From the NCBI RefSeq assembly GCF_900996235.1, contig NZ_CAAJGM010000208.1:248001-312000 (forward strand): DNA of 64,000 nt. Reading direction: 5' to 3'. Positions 36,367 through 44,989 of this stretch are shown here, one piece after another. This DNA is from Paraburkholderia sp. BCC1885 (GTDB lineage Bacteria; Pseudomonadota; Gammaproteobacteria; Burkholderiales; Burkholderiaceae). Below the pieces are notes generated by a model. It saw only the letters and a program-made list of their open reading frames with translations, had not been told where the DNA came from and searched no databases. Made by a program: the position numbers and the translations under genes. Position 1 is the stretch's first letter. Each line of letters opens with the position of its first letter.

Positions 36367-36798
36367 GTGGACACGACCGGCAATCCCATTCTCCAGGTTC
36401 TAAAGGACTATCAGGCGGCGGTATTCGCCAAAGACGTCGACGCCTTCGTCGCGCTATATGACGAGGACCTCACCGTCTTCGACATGTGGGGAACGTGGGC
36501 CTATCGCGGCCTGGCATCCTGGCGGGAGATGGCGGCCGGCTGGTTTAGCTCGTTAGGTACCGAGCGTGTCGTGGTGGAATTCAACCAGCCGGAATCGGTC
36601 GTCGCGCAGGAACTCGCCGTGGTTCACGTCTTCGTCACGTACAAGGGCGTGACTGCGAATGGCGTCGTGTTGCGCTCGCTGGACAATCGCATGACCCTCA
36701 CGCTCAGGCTAAAGGCCGACGGCTGGAAAGTCTTTCACGAGCACACCTCGGCGCCCATCGACTTCGAGACCACGAAGGCCATCTTCAAGCACGAATAG
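36367..36798 (+). CDS. SnoaL/NTF2-like fold protein
   Basis: A 143-residue soluble protein with the NTF2-like pattern: N-terminal helices (QVLKDYQAAVFAKDVDAFVALYDEDLTVFDMWG) then a curved sheet (ERVVVEFNQPESVVAQELAVVHVFVTYKG, RMTLTLRLKADGWKVFHEHTSAPID). It is of the DUF4440/SnoaL_3 type and may be a small hydrolase, isomerase or ligand-binding protein. The GTG start follows GAGGAG. It is a single gene between a divergent lipoprotein and the diguanylate cyclase gene. Confidence 0.85.
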   Translation: MDTTGNPILQVLKDYQAAVFAKDVDAFVALYDEDLTVFDMWGTWAYRGLASWREMAAGWFSSLGTERVVVEFNQPESVVAQELAVVHVFVTYKGVTANGVVLRSLDNRMTLTLRLKADGWKVFHEHTSAPIDFETTKAIFKHE

Positions 36799-36811
36799 CG
36801 CGCGAGATATC

Positions 36812-36855
36812 GGCTTGAACATCGAGGCTTTGAACATCAACGCTTTGAACATCGC
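36812..36855. repeat. Three tandem copies of a 14-15 bp unit
   Basis: GGCTTGAACATCGA, GGCTTTGAACATCAA and CGCTTTGAACATCGC follow each other directly after the SnoaL-like gene. The unit is too short and too few in number to be assigned a function; slippage is the likely origin. Confidence 0.6.
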
Positions 36856-37067
36856 ATAGCAAACGTTTTCGATGCGACGTTCGGCCCGTATGACCGCGTT
36901 ATCTCCAGTAGAACAGCGGAGCAACCGGCACGCTGTCACAAAAACTTCACTAAACAATCGGGTCCGATTGCCGTAATCAAGTCGCCTTGCCGCGTTCTGC
37001 ACAAATGAAACGTATTCCGCGAGAGAATGCGTCAGCATGGCCAACGGGCAGTGATTCGGGACGACCT

Positions 37068-40000
37068 ATGTTCAAGATGAAGTTCAAGCGAGTTCGCCGC
37101 CCTCTCCCGGAAAAGAATTCGAACATGGAGGAGCGGGAATTTCCCAAAGACGTGCGACGGCGCGCGCTTTCCATACTGGCCGTCGTGCTCATCCTGGCGG
37201 CCATTGCCACCAATACGATCATTGCACTACGCCAGACCGAGGAGCAGAACAGCGCACTCAGAACGCTGCAGTCATCCAGCCGTCTCAAGCGCGACCTCGA
37301 TCAGGTCCAGCAGATGATGCTCGATGAGCACGGCGAACTCTATACGCTCATCAGCACCAAGCCGTTCTATCGACGCCCTGCCTACGTCTTTCCGCGCATC
37401 GGCCTGCTCGCACTGACCAGCGACGCGCGCGACGCCTGCAAACGCAGCGCCACCTGTCTGTCGCAACTCGACGATCTGGACGGGATGATCCGTCTGCTCG
37501 GCGAACGCAGCAGCGCCCTCGCGGCACGCGCGACCCAGCATCCCGGCAGCGTCGGCCTGGGTGACGCTGCGCTCAGCGAAATCGACGCGTATTTCTATAG
37601 CGCGCTCGAACACGCCGTCGAAGTCCGGATGCAGGCGGATGCGACCGTCGATACGGCCATCAGCAAATCGTCGACGGACGCGAAGTCGTTCTCTACAGCG
37701 TTGCTTCTCTGCGGCTTGACCGCAGCGGCCGTGCTGCTCGCGCTGATCTATCGCAACTCGCGCATTGCGCAAAGACTGCGCGTCGCGCTGCGGCAAGCCG
37801 ACCGGGCGCGCGCGAAGTATCAACGATTCTTCGACGAACATCCGCTGCCGCTCTGGGTATTCGATGACGCAACGTCGGCCATCATCGTGTCGAACCGGGC
37901 GGCGCAACGCAAATTCGGCTACTCGGAAACCGAATTGCATCACATGTCGTTAGGCGAAGTGCGTCCTGAAGCCGATCGGCTTCGTTTCGACGCCGTTATG
38001 GCGAAGCACACCGAAAGCGGCGACGAGGTCACCCGTTCACTTGGCGTCTGGATGTATTTGACCAAAGACGGCGAACGTCTGTGGATGGACGTTCACCACC
38101 TGAGTCTGGAAGACGAAGGGCATCGTGTGACGCTTTCGGTGATGGTCGACGTGACGCTCGTCACGCTGGCGCAAGCCGAACTGTTCAAATCGAAGCAGAC
38201 ACTGGAGTACGTACTCGACCACATTCCACAGGGCATCGCGTGGAAAGATGCGAACCACCGCTATGTGGGCGGCAACGAAATCTACGCGCGCGACGCGGGA
38301 CTCTCGTCACGGCATGAACTGATTGGCCTGAGCGACAGCGACCTCAAATGGGGCGACGACCCGCGCGCGGTACGGGCCGAAGATATTCGCGTGATGGCCG
38401 GCGAACTCACATGGAAGCATCTGGAACGCGAAGCCATCGCCGCTGACGGCTCGAAGGTGTGGATTTCGGAAACCAAGCTGCCACTGGAAGACCAGAGCGG
38501 CGCCGTGACCGGCGTACTGCGTGCGTATGAAAACATCACCCAGCGCCGTCAGGCCGAAGTGGCGCTGCGTTTGCAGGGCCGCGCGCTGGAAGCGAGCAGC
38601 AACGGCATCATCATCGCGGAAGTGCGCGCCGGCGGCCACGTCATCATGTTCGCCAACGCGGCATTCGAACGGATCACCGGATACGGGCAGGCCGATGTCC
38701 TGAACGCCGACTGCGAGACACTCTTTCGCCTGAACGGCGAGCCCGAGAAATGGGAACCGGTGCGGCGCGCCCTGGCCGACGACACGGACGCCAACGCGAC
38801 CCTGCTATGCACCAGCAAGGACGGCCGGCGCTTCTGGAACAACATCCTGGTCGCTCCGGTGCGCAATGACGATGGCAGCGTTACGCATCACATCGGCGTG
38901 ATGACCGACGTTTCCCCGCTGGTGGAATATCAACAGCGGCTCGAGCATCAGGCGAAATACGACGCGTTGACGGAACTCCCTAACCGCACGCTGCTGGACG
39001 AACGGCTTCTGGAAGCGATCTCGCGAGCTTCCAGCACCAAAAGTCATGTGTCCGTCCTGTTCCTCGACCTCGACCGCTTCAAGGAAGTCAACGATTCGCT
39101 CGGGCATCGGATTGGCGACGCCCTGCTCGCCAAGGTTGCCAGGCGCCTGCAGCGTCTCGTGCGCGCCACGGATCTGGTGGCCCGCTACGGCGGCGACGAA
39201 TTCATTATCGTGGCCGAACGCTCCAATGCCCAACAACTGGTGCCGATGCTCGACCGCCTCATCGCCGCCATGTCCGAGCCCTTCTATATGGGTGCGTCCG
39301 AGCTTTACGTCGAAGCGAGTATCGGCGTCAGCACCTATCCGCAGGATGGCGCGGACGTGGACACCTTGCTGCGCAACGCCGACGCCGCCATGTACCTGGC
39401 CAAGGCGCACGGACGCAATGGCTACAAGTTTTACCGCGCCGAACTGAATGCCGCCGCTGCCGCCCGCCTGCAACTTTCGACGCAATTGCGGCGCGCGGTC
39501 AAAGCCCAGGCACTGCAACTCGCTTATCAGCCGCAGATCGATATGCTGACCGGCCGCGTATTCGGCGCCGAGGCTTTGCTGCGCTGGAACGATCCGGAGT
39601 TGGGCGCCGTCTCCCCCGCCACCTTCATTCCGATTGCCGAGGAAAGCGGAATGATCCAGATCATCGGCGAATGGGTGTTGCGCACGGCCTGTCATCAGGC
39701 TCGCTCGTGGCTTGACCAGGGATTGCCGCCCGTCCGGGTCTCGGTGAATGTGTCGCCGCTACAGCTCGAACGCTCGGACCTCGTGAAAATCGTCAAGAGC
39801 GCCTTGCTCGAAGCGCGGCTGTCCGCGGATAGCCTTGAACTCGAAGTCACCGAAGGCGCGCTCATGCGCAATGCGGACCACGTGGCGCGCACCCTGCGTG
39901 AGCTACGCAGCCTGGGCGTCAAAATCGCCATCGACGATTTCGGCACGGGCTATTCGAGTCTTAGCTATCTGAAGCGCTTTAGCGTCGACCGCATCAAGAT

Positions 40001-40277
40001 CGACCGGGCCTTCGTGCGCGAGATCGGCACCGACGAGGATTATGAAGCGTTGACGCTGGCCGTCATCGGCATCGCCAAGGCGCTGAAATTCGACGTGCTG
40101 GCGGAAGGCGTCGAACTCGATGTTCACAGGCACTTCCTGATCGAGCATGGCTGTACCGAAGCGCAGGGATTCCTGTACAGCCCCGCTATCACCGGCGAGC
40201 GGCTTTCGGAAATGCTTCGGATGCCAAACGAGACCGCGCCGTTTCAGCCTGCGGTTTTGAATGCGCCTGCCGGTTGA
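37068..40277 (+). CDS. PAS-GGDEF-EAL membrane protein (cyclic-di-GMP turnover)
   Basis: A roughly 1069-residue signalling protein. Two membrane segments (residues about 32-53 and 208-229) enclose a periplasmic sensor of about 150 residues; then come three PAS domains (about 247-370, 375-490 and 495-620), a GGDEF domain with intact RYGGDEF and RxxD inhibitory site (RATD, five residues before GGDEF), and an EAL domain with GAEALLRW and DDFGTGYSS. Both active sites look complete, so it may make and degrade cyclic-di-GMP, with direction set by the sensors. The start is uncertain: in-frame ATGs occur at 37005, 37068 and 37125; 37068 is chosen for its GGGAC upstream and fuller N-terminus. Confidence 0.92.
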   Translation: MFKMKFKRVRRPLPEKNSNMEEREFPKDVRRRALSILAVVLILAAIATNTIIALRQTEEQNSALRTLQSSSRLKRDLDQVQQMMLDEHGELYTLISTKPFYRRPAYVFPRIGLLALTSDARDACKRSATCLSQLDDLDGMIRLLGERSSALAARATQHPGSVGLGDAALSEIDAYFYSALEHAVEVRMQADATVDTAISKSSTDAKSFSTALLLCGLTAAAVLLALIYRNSRIAQRLRVALRQADRARAKYQRFFDEHPLPLWVFDDATSAIIVSNRAAQRKFGYSETELHHMSLGEVRPEADRLRFDAVMAKHTESGDEVTRSLGVWMYLTKDGERLWMDVHHLSLEDEGHRVTLSVMVDVTLVTLAQAELFKSKQTLEYVLDHIPQGIAWKDANHRYVGGNEIYARDAGLSSRHELIGLSDSDLKWGDDPRAVRAEDIRVMAGELTWKHLEREAIAADGSKVWISETKLPLEDQSGAVTGVLRAYENITQRRQAEVALRLQGRALEASSNGIIIAEVRAGGHVIMFANAAFERITGYGQADVLNADCETLFRLNGEPEKWEPVRRALADDTDANATLLCTSKDGRRFWNNILVAPVRNDDGSVTHHIGVMTDVSPLVEYQQRLEHQAKYDALTELPNRTLLDERLLEAISRASSTKSHVSVLFLDLDRFKEVNDSLGHRIGDALLAKVARRLQRLVRATDLVARYGGDEFIIVAERSNAQQLVPMLDRLIAAMSEPFYMGASELYVEASIGVSTYPQDGADVDTLLRNADAAMYLAKAHGRNGYKFYRAELNAAAAARLQLSTQLRRAVKAQALQLAYQPQIDMLTGRVFGAEALLRWNDPELGAVSPATFIPIAEESGMIQIIGEWVLRTACHQARSWLDQGLPPVRVSVNVSPLQLERSDLVKIVKSALLEARLSADSLELEVTEGALMRNADHVARTLRELRSLGVKIAIDDFGTGYSSLSYLKRFSVDRIKIDRAFVREIGTDEDYEALTLAVIGIAKALKFDVLAEGVELDVHRHFLIEHGCTEAQGFLYSPAITGERLSEMLRMPNETAPFQPAVLNAPAG

Positions 40278-40284
40278 ATGCGGG

Positions 40285-40316
40285 TTTTCACGTTGGCTTT
40301 TCACGTTGGCTTTTCA
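40285..40316. repeat. Two and a half tandem copies of a 13-bp unit
   Basis: TTTTCACGTTGGC occurs twice in a row followed by TTTTCA, in the 50-bp convergent gap between the cyclase and FUSC genes. No stem-loop is seen, so it is recorded only as a short tandem repeat. Confidence 0.6.
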
Positions 40317-40327
40317 GTCCACAACGG

Positions 40328-42466
40328 TTAGCCGGCCTCGCCAGGCAATACGCCAGGTGAATCAGCAGGAGAGGCGCCAGGGAATAGCGACAGCCGAAGT
40401 CCGACCAGTGCATGCAGCGCGCCTTTGTGCCGCCGGTAGCCGGGCGCACCGGGCGCGATAGCGAAGTCGGTCATGATCCGCGCCATGGCTGCATCGATGT
40501 TTGCCGCAAGCGTCGGCGGTACGTTTTGGCGCGAGCCCGATTCAAGGCATCGTTCGTAGTGCAGCCGCACTTCGTCGAGCAGATGATTCAGGACCGTCGA
40601 CAGTTCTCCAGAAAACTTGCCGGCGAGTCTGCGCAGGTCGAGCGTGTTGAGCGCAATGCGCATATCACGCAGGCTCGCGGTGGACGGATGCCGGTCATCG
40701 TCGCTTGGCGCCACGCGCGGGATGAGCTGCACGAGCCGGTCGAGCATGCGCGCGTTCAGATTGCGCTGCTGATCCATGGATAGAGGCGTGCCGCTTAACA
40801 CGACATCCCTCCAGCTCGAGCGGGTCAGCCGCGCCGCCGCTGCATCCGCGCCGAATGGACGAAGAACGCCCGTCATTACCGAAGCGAAAATCACGCCGGC
40901 CAGGCCCGCGAGATTGGCGTTCAGGAAGTTCAGGATGTTGGCGTCGTAGGCGTTGTCGATGCCGAGAAAGGTGGCGGTGGTCAGCGCGACGAGCGTGGAT
41001 ATCAGGGCCCATTTCGGACGCGGCATCAGGAGCCCAAGCGGAACGAACAGGACCGCGAAGAAGATCACCAGCAGAGGAAAGTCCTGGCCGCTCGGCAACA
41101 CCACGAACAGATAGAACGCCGAAATGACCACGCCCATCGTCGCGCACTTCAGGAACGTGAGCATCATCGGGACCGGTTCATCCAACGCGGCGAAAAAGCA
41201 CACGCCAATCGCGCCCAACGATACCGCCGCCGCGCCGTCCTGCCATCCGGACGCAATCCATATGCACGACGAAACAAAAATAACCGCGGCTGCAGAGGCG
41301 GCGGAGAACAAGGCCAGGCCCTGATCGAGAAATGCGTGCTGCGCGCCAAGCCGCCAATGCCGAAAGCGCGGCCGCCAGGTTCCGGTCCGCTGCACGATGT
41401 TAAGGCGTAAAGTCCGGCAATCCACCCAAAGATCGACCAGTTGCCGCATGCGCCAAAGCGCGCCGGATAGCAACGCCGCTTGCCATGTCGTCAGGTCATC
41501 GGGACCCGGGTCGAGTTGCGCAATGCGCTTGCGCAGCAGCGGCGCTTCGCGCTCGGGGTCTTCGCCAAGCGGCGCGTCCATCCAGCGTCCGATATCGCGC
41601 AGCAGTTCATCGAAGCCCGCGGGCATTCCCCAGGCCGACTTCCGCGCGGCCGCGAGTACATCGGCGAGCGCCCCGGCGATGGGCAGTATCAGTTGCATCC
41701 GGCCCTGCAGTTCATCGCTGCGGGCGAGAATTGCCGGGCTGACATGGTCGTAGGCCAACTGGCTTAGTAGGAATTCGAAGCCGCGCACACTCGACGCCAT
41801 CCTCTGCCGGCTACCCGATACGAGCGCGCCCGCTACCTGCCCCGCCAGCGATTCCTTGGCGTAGAGCGCGGCGTCGCGGAACCATGAATCCGTGCGCTCG
41901 ATCAGCGTCGGTGCAAGCCGGCTCGGAAACAACACGCTGCCGACAATGCTTGCGCAAACGATCCCCAGCGTGATTTCCTCGGTTCGCGCCACCGCCACAT
42001 CGAAAATGCTCAGGGGATTCGACAAGGCCGGCAACGCAATCACGGAGAGCGAGTAACTGGCGAGCAGGAAAACATAATTGCGCGCAGCTCGCGTCGAGAT
42101 GGAAATGTAGACGAATACGCCGGTCCACAGCGCGATCAGTGCGCTCAGCAGATAGGGCGTTTCCGCGAAAGGCGGCACGAGGGCGACCGAGGCAACCGCG
42201 CCCAGCGCGGTGCCAAGCACGCGATACAGCGCCTTCGAACGGGTCGCGCCGACAAACGGGTTCGACACGATGTACACCGATGCCAGCGCCCAATATGGCC
42301 TGGGAAGATCGAAGTAGAACGCGATGTAAAGCGCGAGCATGCCTGCGAGAAAGGTCTTTAGCGAAAAAATCCAGTCGCGCAGAGAAGGGAAATTCATTGG
42401 AGAAATGGCTGGGGAGATCAGTTTCGCGTCCGGCTGCGACGCCTGGATTGCGGCGGCACGGGCCAT
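40328..42466 (-). CDS. FUSC-family inner-membrane transporter (fusaric-acid-resistance type)
   Basis: A 712-residue protein with two blocks of membrane segments, near residues 30-185 and 385-535, separated by a long helical soluble part and followed by a cytoplasmic C-terminal domain. The first block contains the family region FLAGMLALYIAFYFDLPRPYWALASVYIVSNPFVGATRSKALYRVLGT. Members export aromatic acids or weak hydrophobic acids such as fusaric or p-hydroxybenzoic acid, usually with an adaptor and outer-membrane factor, which are absent here. The gene is divergent from the DUF1275 gene. Confidence 0.9.
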   Translation of the reverse strand: MARAAAIQASQPDAKLISPAISPMNFPSLRDWIFSLKTFLAGMLALYIAFYFDLPRPYWALASVYIVSNPFVGATRSKALYRVLGTALGAVASVALVPPFAETPYLLSALIALWTGVFVYISISTRAARNYVFLLASYSLSVIALPALSNPLSIFDVAVARTEEITLGIVCASIVGSVLFPSRLAPTLIERTDSWFRDAALYAKESLAGQVAGALVSGSRQRMASSVRGFEFLLSQLAYDHVSPAILARSDELQGRMQLILPIAGALADVLAAARKSAWGMPAGFDELLRDIGRWMDAPLGEDPEREAPLLRKRIAQLDPGPDDLTTWQAALLSGALWRMRQLVDLWVDCRTLRLNIVQRTGTWRPRFRHWRLGAQHAFLDQGLALFSAASAAAVIFVSSCIWIASGWQDGAAAVSLGAIGVCFFAALDEPVPMMLTFLKCATMGVVISAFYLFVVLPSGQDFPLLVIFFAVLFVPLGLLMPRPKWALISTLVALTTATFLGIDNAYDANILNFLNANLAGLAGVIFASVMTGVLRPFGADAAAARLTRSSWRDVVLSGTPLSMDQQRNLNARMLDRLVQLIPRVAPSDDDRHPSTASLRDMRIALNTLDLRRLAGKFSGELSTVLNHLLDEVRLHYERCLESGSRQNVPPTLAANIDAAMARIMTDFAIAPGAPGYRRHKGALHALVGLRLSLFPGASPADSPGVLPGEAG

Positions 42467-42618
42467 AGTGTGCGGTGTTTTACCGAAATGCGCCGGGTTG
42501 CGGCAACAGATTAGCCGCTCGCCGCCGCGTCGCCAACGGAGAACCGCAATATTTCAGTAATATAGGGGGGCTCGTCAGGCCACATCTTTGGGCAGAGAAC
42601 CTTACGCGGATACAAGCC

Positions 42619-43350
42619 ATGCTGATTCATCACGGAACAGATCGACCCGCCACACTGGATCACCGTCTCGCCTATAGCCTCGCGTTCATAGCAGGCGCAC
42701 TCAACACCGCCGGATTCTATTCGCTGGGATTTTTCTCCGCCAACATGACCGGCAACGTGTCGACCGGCGCAGACCGGATCGCGCTGGGCGACCTGTTCAG
42801 CGGCACGGTTTATCTGCTGCTCCCCGTTGCCTTCATCCTCGGTGCGACGCTCGCGACCATCACCGTGGAACTGGGGCTGCGCCGCGGCATCGCGCGGATT
42901 TTCGCCCTCAGTATCCTGTCGGAAGCGATGCTATTGCTGGTGCTCGCCGTCGTCGATCTGCTCGATCACAGCCGGGGAATCGTGCTGGTCATCGGACTGA
43001 GCGCGTTGATGGGTTTTCAGAACGCCGTGGTGACGCGCATCTCCAATTGGCGGGTTCGCACCACGCACATCTCGGGGATGTCCACCGATATCGGCATCGG
43101 CATTGGCCTTCTGATCACGATGCTGACGCGCGGAGAGCGGCCAGCGGGCCGTGCAGGACACGTCGAAAGGCTCAGGCTGCATGGCGTGACCGTGCTGGCG
43201 TTCTGCGTAGGCGGCATTCTGGGCGTGATCGCGTACAAGGTGCTGGGCGCTCTTCTGTTATTCGTCGCGGCCGGACTGTTGGCGCTGGTCGCTCTGCCGA
43301 GTGTGTTTCGACGTCAAATCCCTGCGGTTCCGCCAGCCGGCCATTTGTGA
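42619..43350 (+). CDS. DUF1275 (YoaK-like) membrane protein
   Basis: A 243-residue protein with six predicted membrane segments. Family features are LAFIAGALNTAGFYSLGFFSANMTGNVS, SALMGFQNAVVTRISNWRVRTTHISGMSTDIG and the C-terminal segment pair. The ATG at 42619 is chosen; the upstream frame reads through the divergent promoter. The function of YoaK-like proteins is not established. It starts 150 bp from the divergent FUSC gene. Confidence 0.88.
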   Translation: MLIHHGTDRPATLDHRLAYSLAFIAGALNTAGFYSLGFFSANMTGNVSTGADRIALGDLFSGTVYLLLPVAFILGATLATITVELGLRRGIARIFALSILSEAMLLLVLAVVDLLDHSRGIVLVIGLSALMGFQNAVVTRISNWRVRTTHISGMSTDIGIGIGLLITMLTRGERPAGRAGHVERLRLHGVTVLAFCVGGILGVIAYKVLGALLLFVAAGLLALVALPSVFRRQIPAVPPAGHL

Positions 43351-43424
43351 TTTCCGCCGTTAGACCGCTGGGCCCGGTGGCGGCACTGAAGCTCGCGCCA
43401 CGTGCGAGCGCATGAACAGCGACG

Positions 43425-44063
43425 TTATTGCGCGCGGCGTCTAAACCAGCCAGCGAGCGACAGGCGGTCGCGTGTCGCGGGCAAAACCTCATGCAGCATA
43501 TCCGCGGATAAAAATACCGCGATCCGGCTGCCGACCGGCGAGATGTCCCGTATGTCCAGCCCCTCGGGATGCAGGCGCAATTCGCCGCCATGCTCGGGCA
43601 GCCAGTCCGCATTCAGATAGATGACGACCGACACAGTGCGGCTGTCGTCGTGGCGAAACTGATCGCGGTGTTGCAGATACGAATCGCCCGGCGCGTAGAA
43701 CGCGAAATGGCTTTCGTATTCCTCGAGTCCGAGAAATAGACCGCGATTCAACGCGATGCGCAGCGTTTCCATGATCGCGAGATACCGGTCGCAGGCTTCG
43801 GACTGCCCCGCTTCCAGCCAGGAAATCCGGTCGCCACGTATCTCAGGCTGCCGCGACCGCGCCGCGCCCTGGCTGATGCGCGCCCATGCGAGCGTGCCGG
43901 CCGCCGCCAGCGTCGCGCATTCCAGCGCGAGCGATAGCGTCAAATCCGGCGCAAGAAAATTGTCCTGTTCCGACCAGCCGTGGTCATGAAGGGCATCCAG
44001 GATGCGTCGATAGGCTTCGTCTGCGGGCGCACTGGAATGCGTCGACGAGGGGGCGAGGTTCAC
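43425..44063 (-). CDS. 2-Oxoglutarate/Fe(II)-dependent oxygenase (prolyl-4-hydroxylase-like)
   Basis: A 212-residue oxygenase with the iron-binding triad H132, D134 (HRDQF) and H191 (SADMLHEVLPATRDR) and a 2-oxoglutarate-binding Arg at about 200 in RLSLAGWFRRR. The surrounding fold (SHFAFYAPGDSYLQH, VSVVIYLNADWLPEHGGELRL) matches bacterial prolyl-4-hydroxylase/SM-20-like proteins. The GTG start follows AAGGAA at 6 nt spacing. A target such as a ribosomal or elongation-factor proline is known for some relatives, but none can be predicted here. Confidence 0.9.
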   Translation of the reverse strand: MNLAPSSTHSSAPADEAYRRILDALHDHGWSEQDNFLAPDLTLSLALECATLAAAGTLAWARISQGAARSRQPEIRGDRISWLEAGQSEACDRYLAIMETLRIALNRGLFLGLEEYESHFAFYAPGDSYLQHRDQFRHDDSRTVSVVIYLNADWLPEHGGELRLHPEGLDIRDISPVGSRIAVFLSADMLHEVLPATRDRLSLAGWFRRRAQ

Positions 44064-44989
44064 TGCTGTTCCTTCGAACGAACGTGGTGGTGGGGACTAG
44101 AACTGTGTCGCCCCGAAGGAGATGAGCGAGGCAGGCTTTTACCCTGATGAAGGTGGGAATGCGAACTGCGACGAAGTTGGACTATTTGAGCCGGAGTTAG
44201 GACAGTGGCGCTTCGTTACCCCTCCCGAGTGTTGAGTTCAAGGGGGCCGTTATCGGTGATGAACCATCGGAGGGTACAGCAAACAAAAGCCCTGCTCAGC
44301 TTTATCTTGCGCAGTTGCATTGTGAACGGTTGAGGTCGCTTGAAATGTATTTGGTGGGGCGACCGGATTCGGATGCATCCACAACCCCTATATTGCTGAA
44401 CTCCTGGTCTGTTCTATCAAAATACCAACAACAAACTCGACTACTTTGGACTCCTCCTCAACTGGGGAGCATGCGTGCGCCTGCTGTCACTCTGGCACCT
44501 GCTGACGGTGTCATGTTTCTGGTCGTCCGAATGGGATAATTCGCGCACCACGTCCAGCGCTTCGACGACGTCCCGACCTCCTCCGCATCCCGGGAAAGGC
44601 TACCCCTGTCACCCACATGGCGCTGGTATCCCGTCCCGCCTCCGGTCCGTTATCGATGAGTGCGCCTCGTCACTGCCTCATGCAATTGGCATGAAAACGC
44701 CGGACCACCTCAGACATCGACCGACAGCACGCGACCCATCACTGTCTTTCACTGATACCGATGTCGGTTGATCGTCCGTTCTATATTCCGATCCAGAGCG
44801 CCACCGTCGCATCCGGCTGATTCTCGCGGCCAGTGGGGCCGCGGCCGCGATGGCAGATCTGTCATCTCAGCAACAACGGGGCGGTCTCGGTTTTAGGTCC
44901 GCGGAAGCCGCACAAATAAAATTATTACTAGATGTTGCATAAAGCGCAGTCATCGACAAAACTGAAATCAGGATGCTTTGTCGGGGCAC
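44064..44989. other. Gene-poor region before the autotransporter
   Basis: A 926-bp stretch with only short open frames of no recognisable family and unconvincing translation starts. No transposase, integrase, RNA gene or array repeat was found. The part just before the autotransporter gene (about 44910-44990) is AT-richer and probably holds its promoter. Confidence 0.5.

Noticed and set aside
36812..36855. Tandem repeat considered as a CRISPR-like array
   Set aside because: Three directly adjoining 14-15 bp units without spacers and without cas genes.
44315..44771. Two small plus-strand frames before the autotransporter (75 and 99 codons)
   Set aside because: No good start context, no recognisable domain and no codon pattern matching the neighbours.
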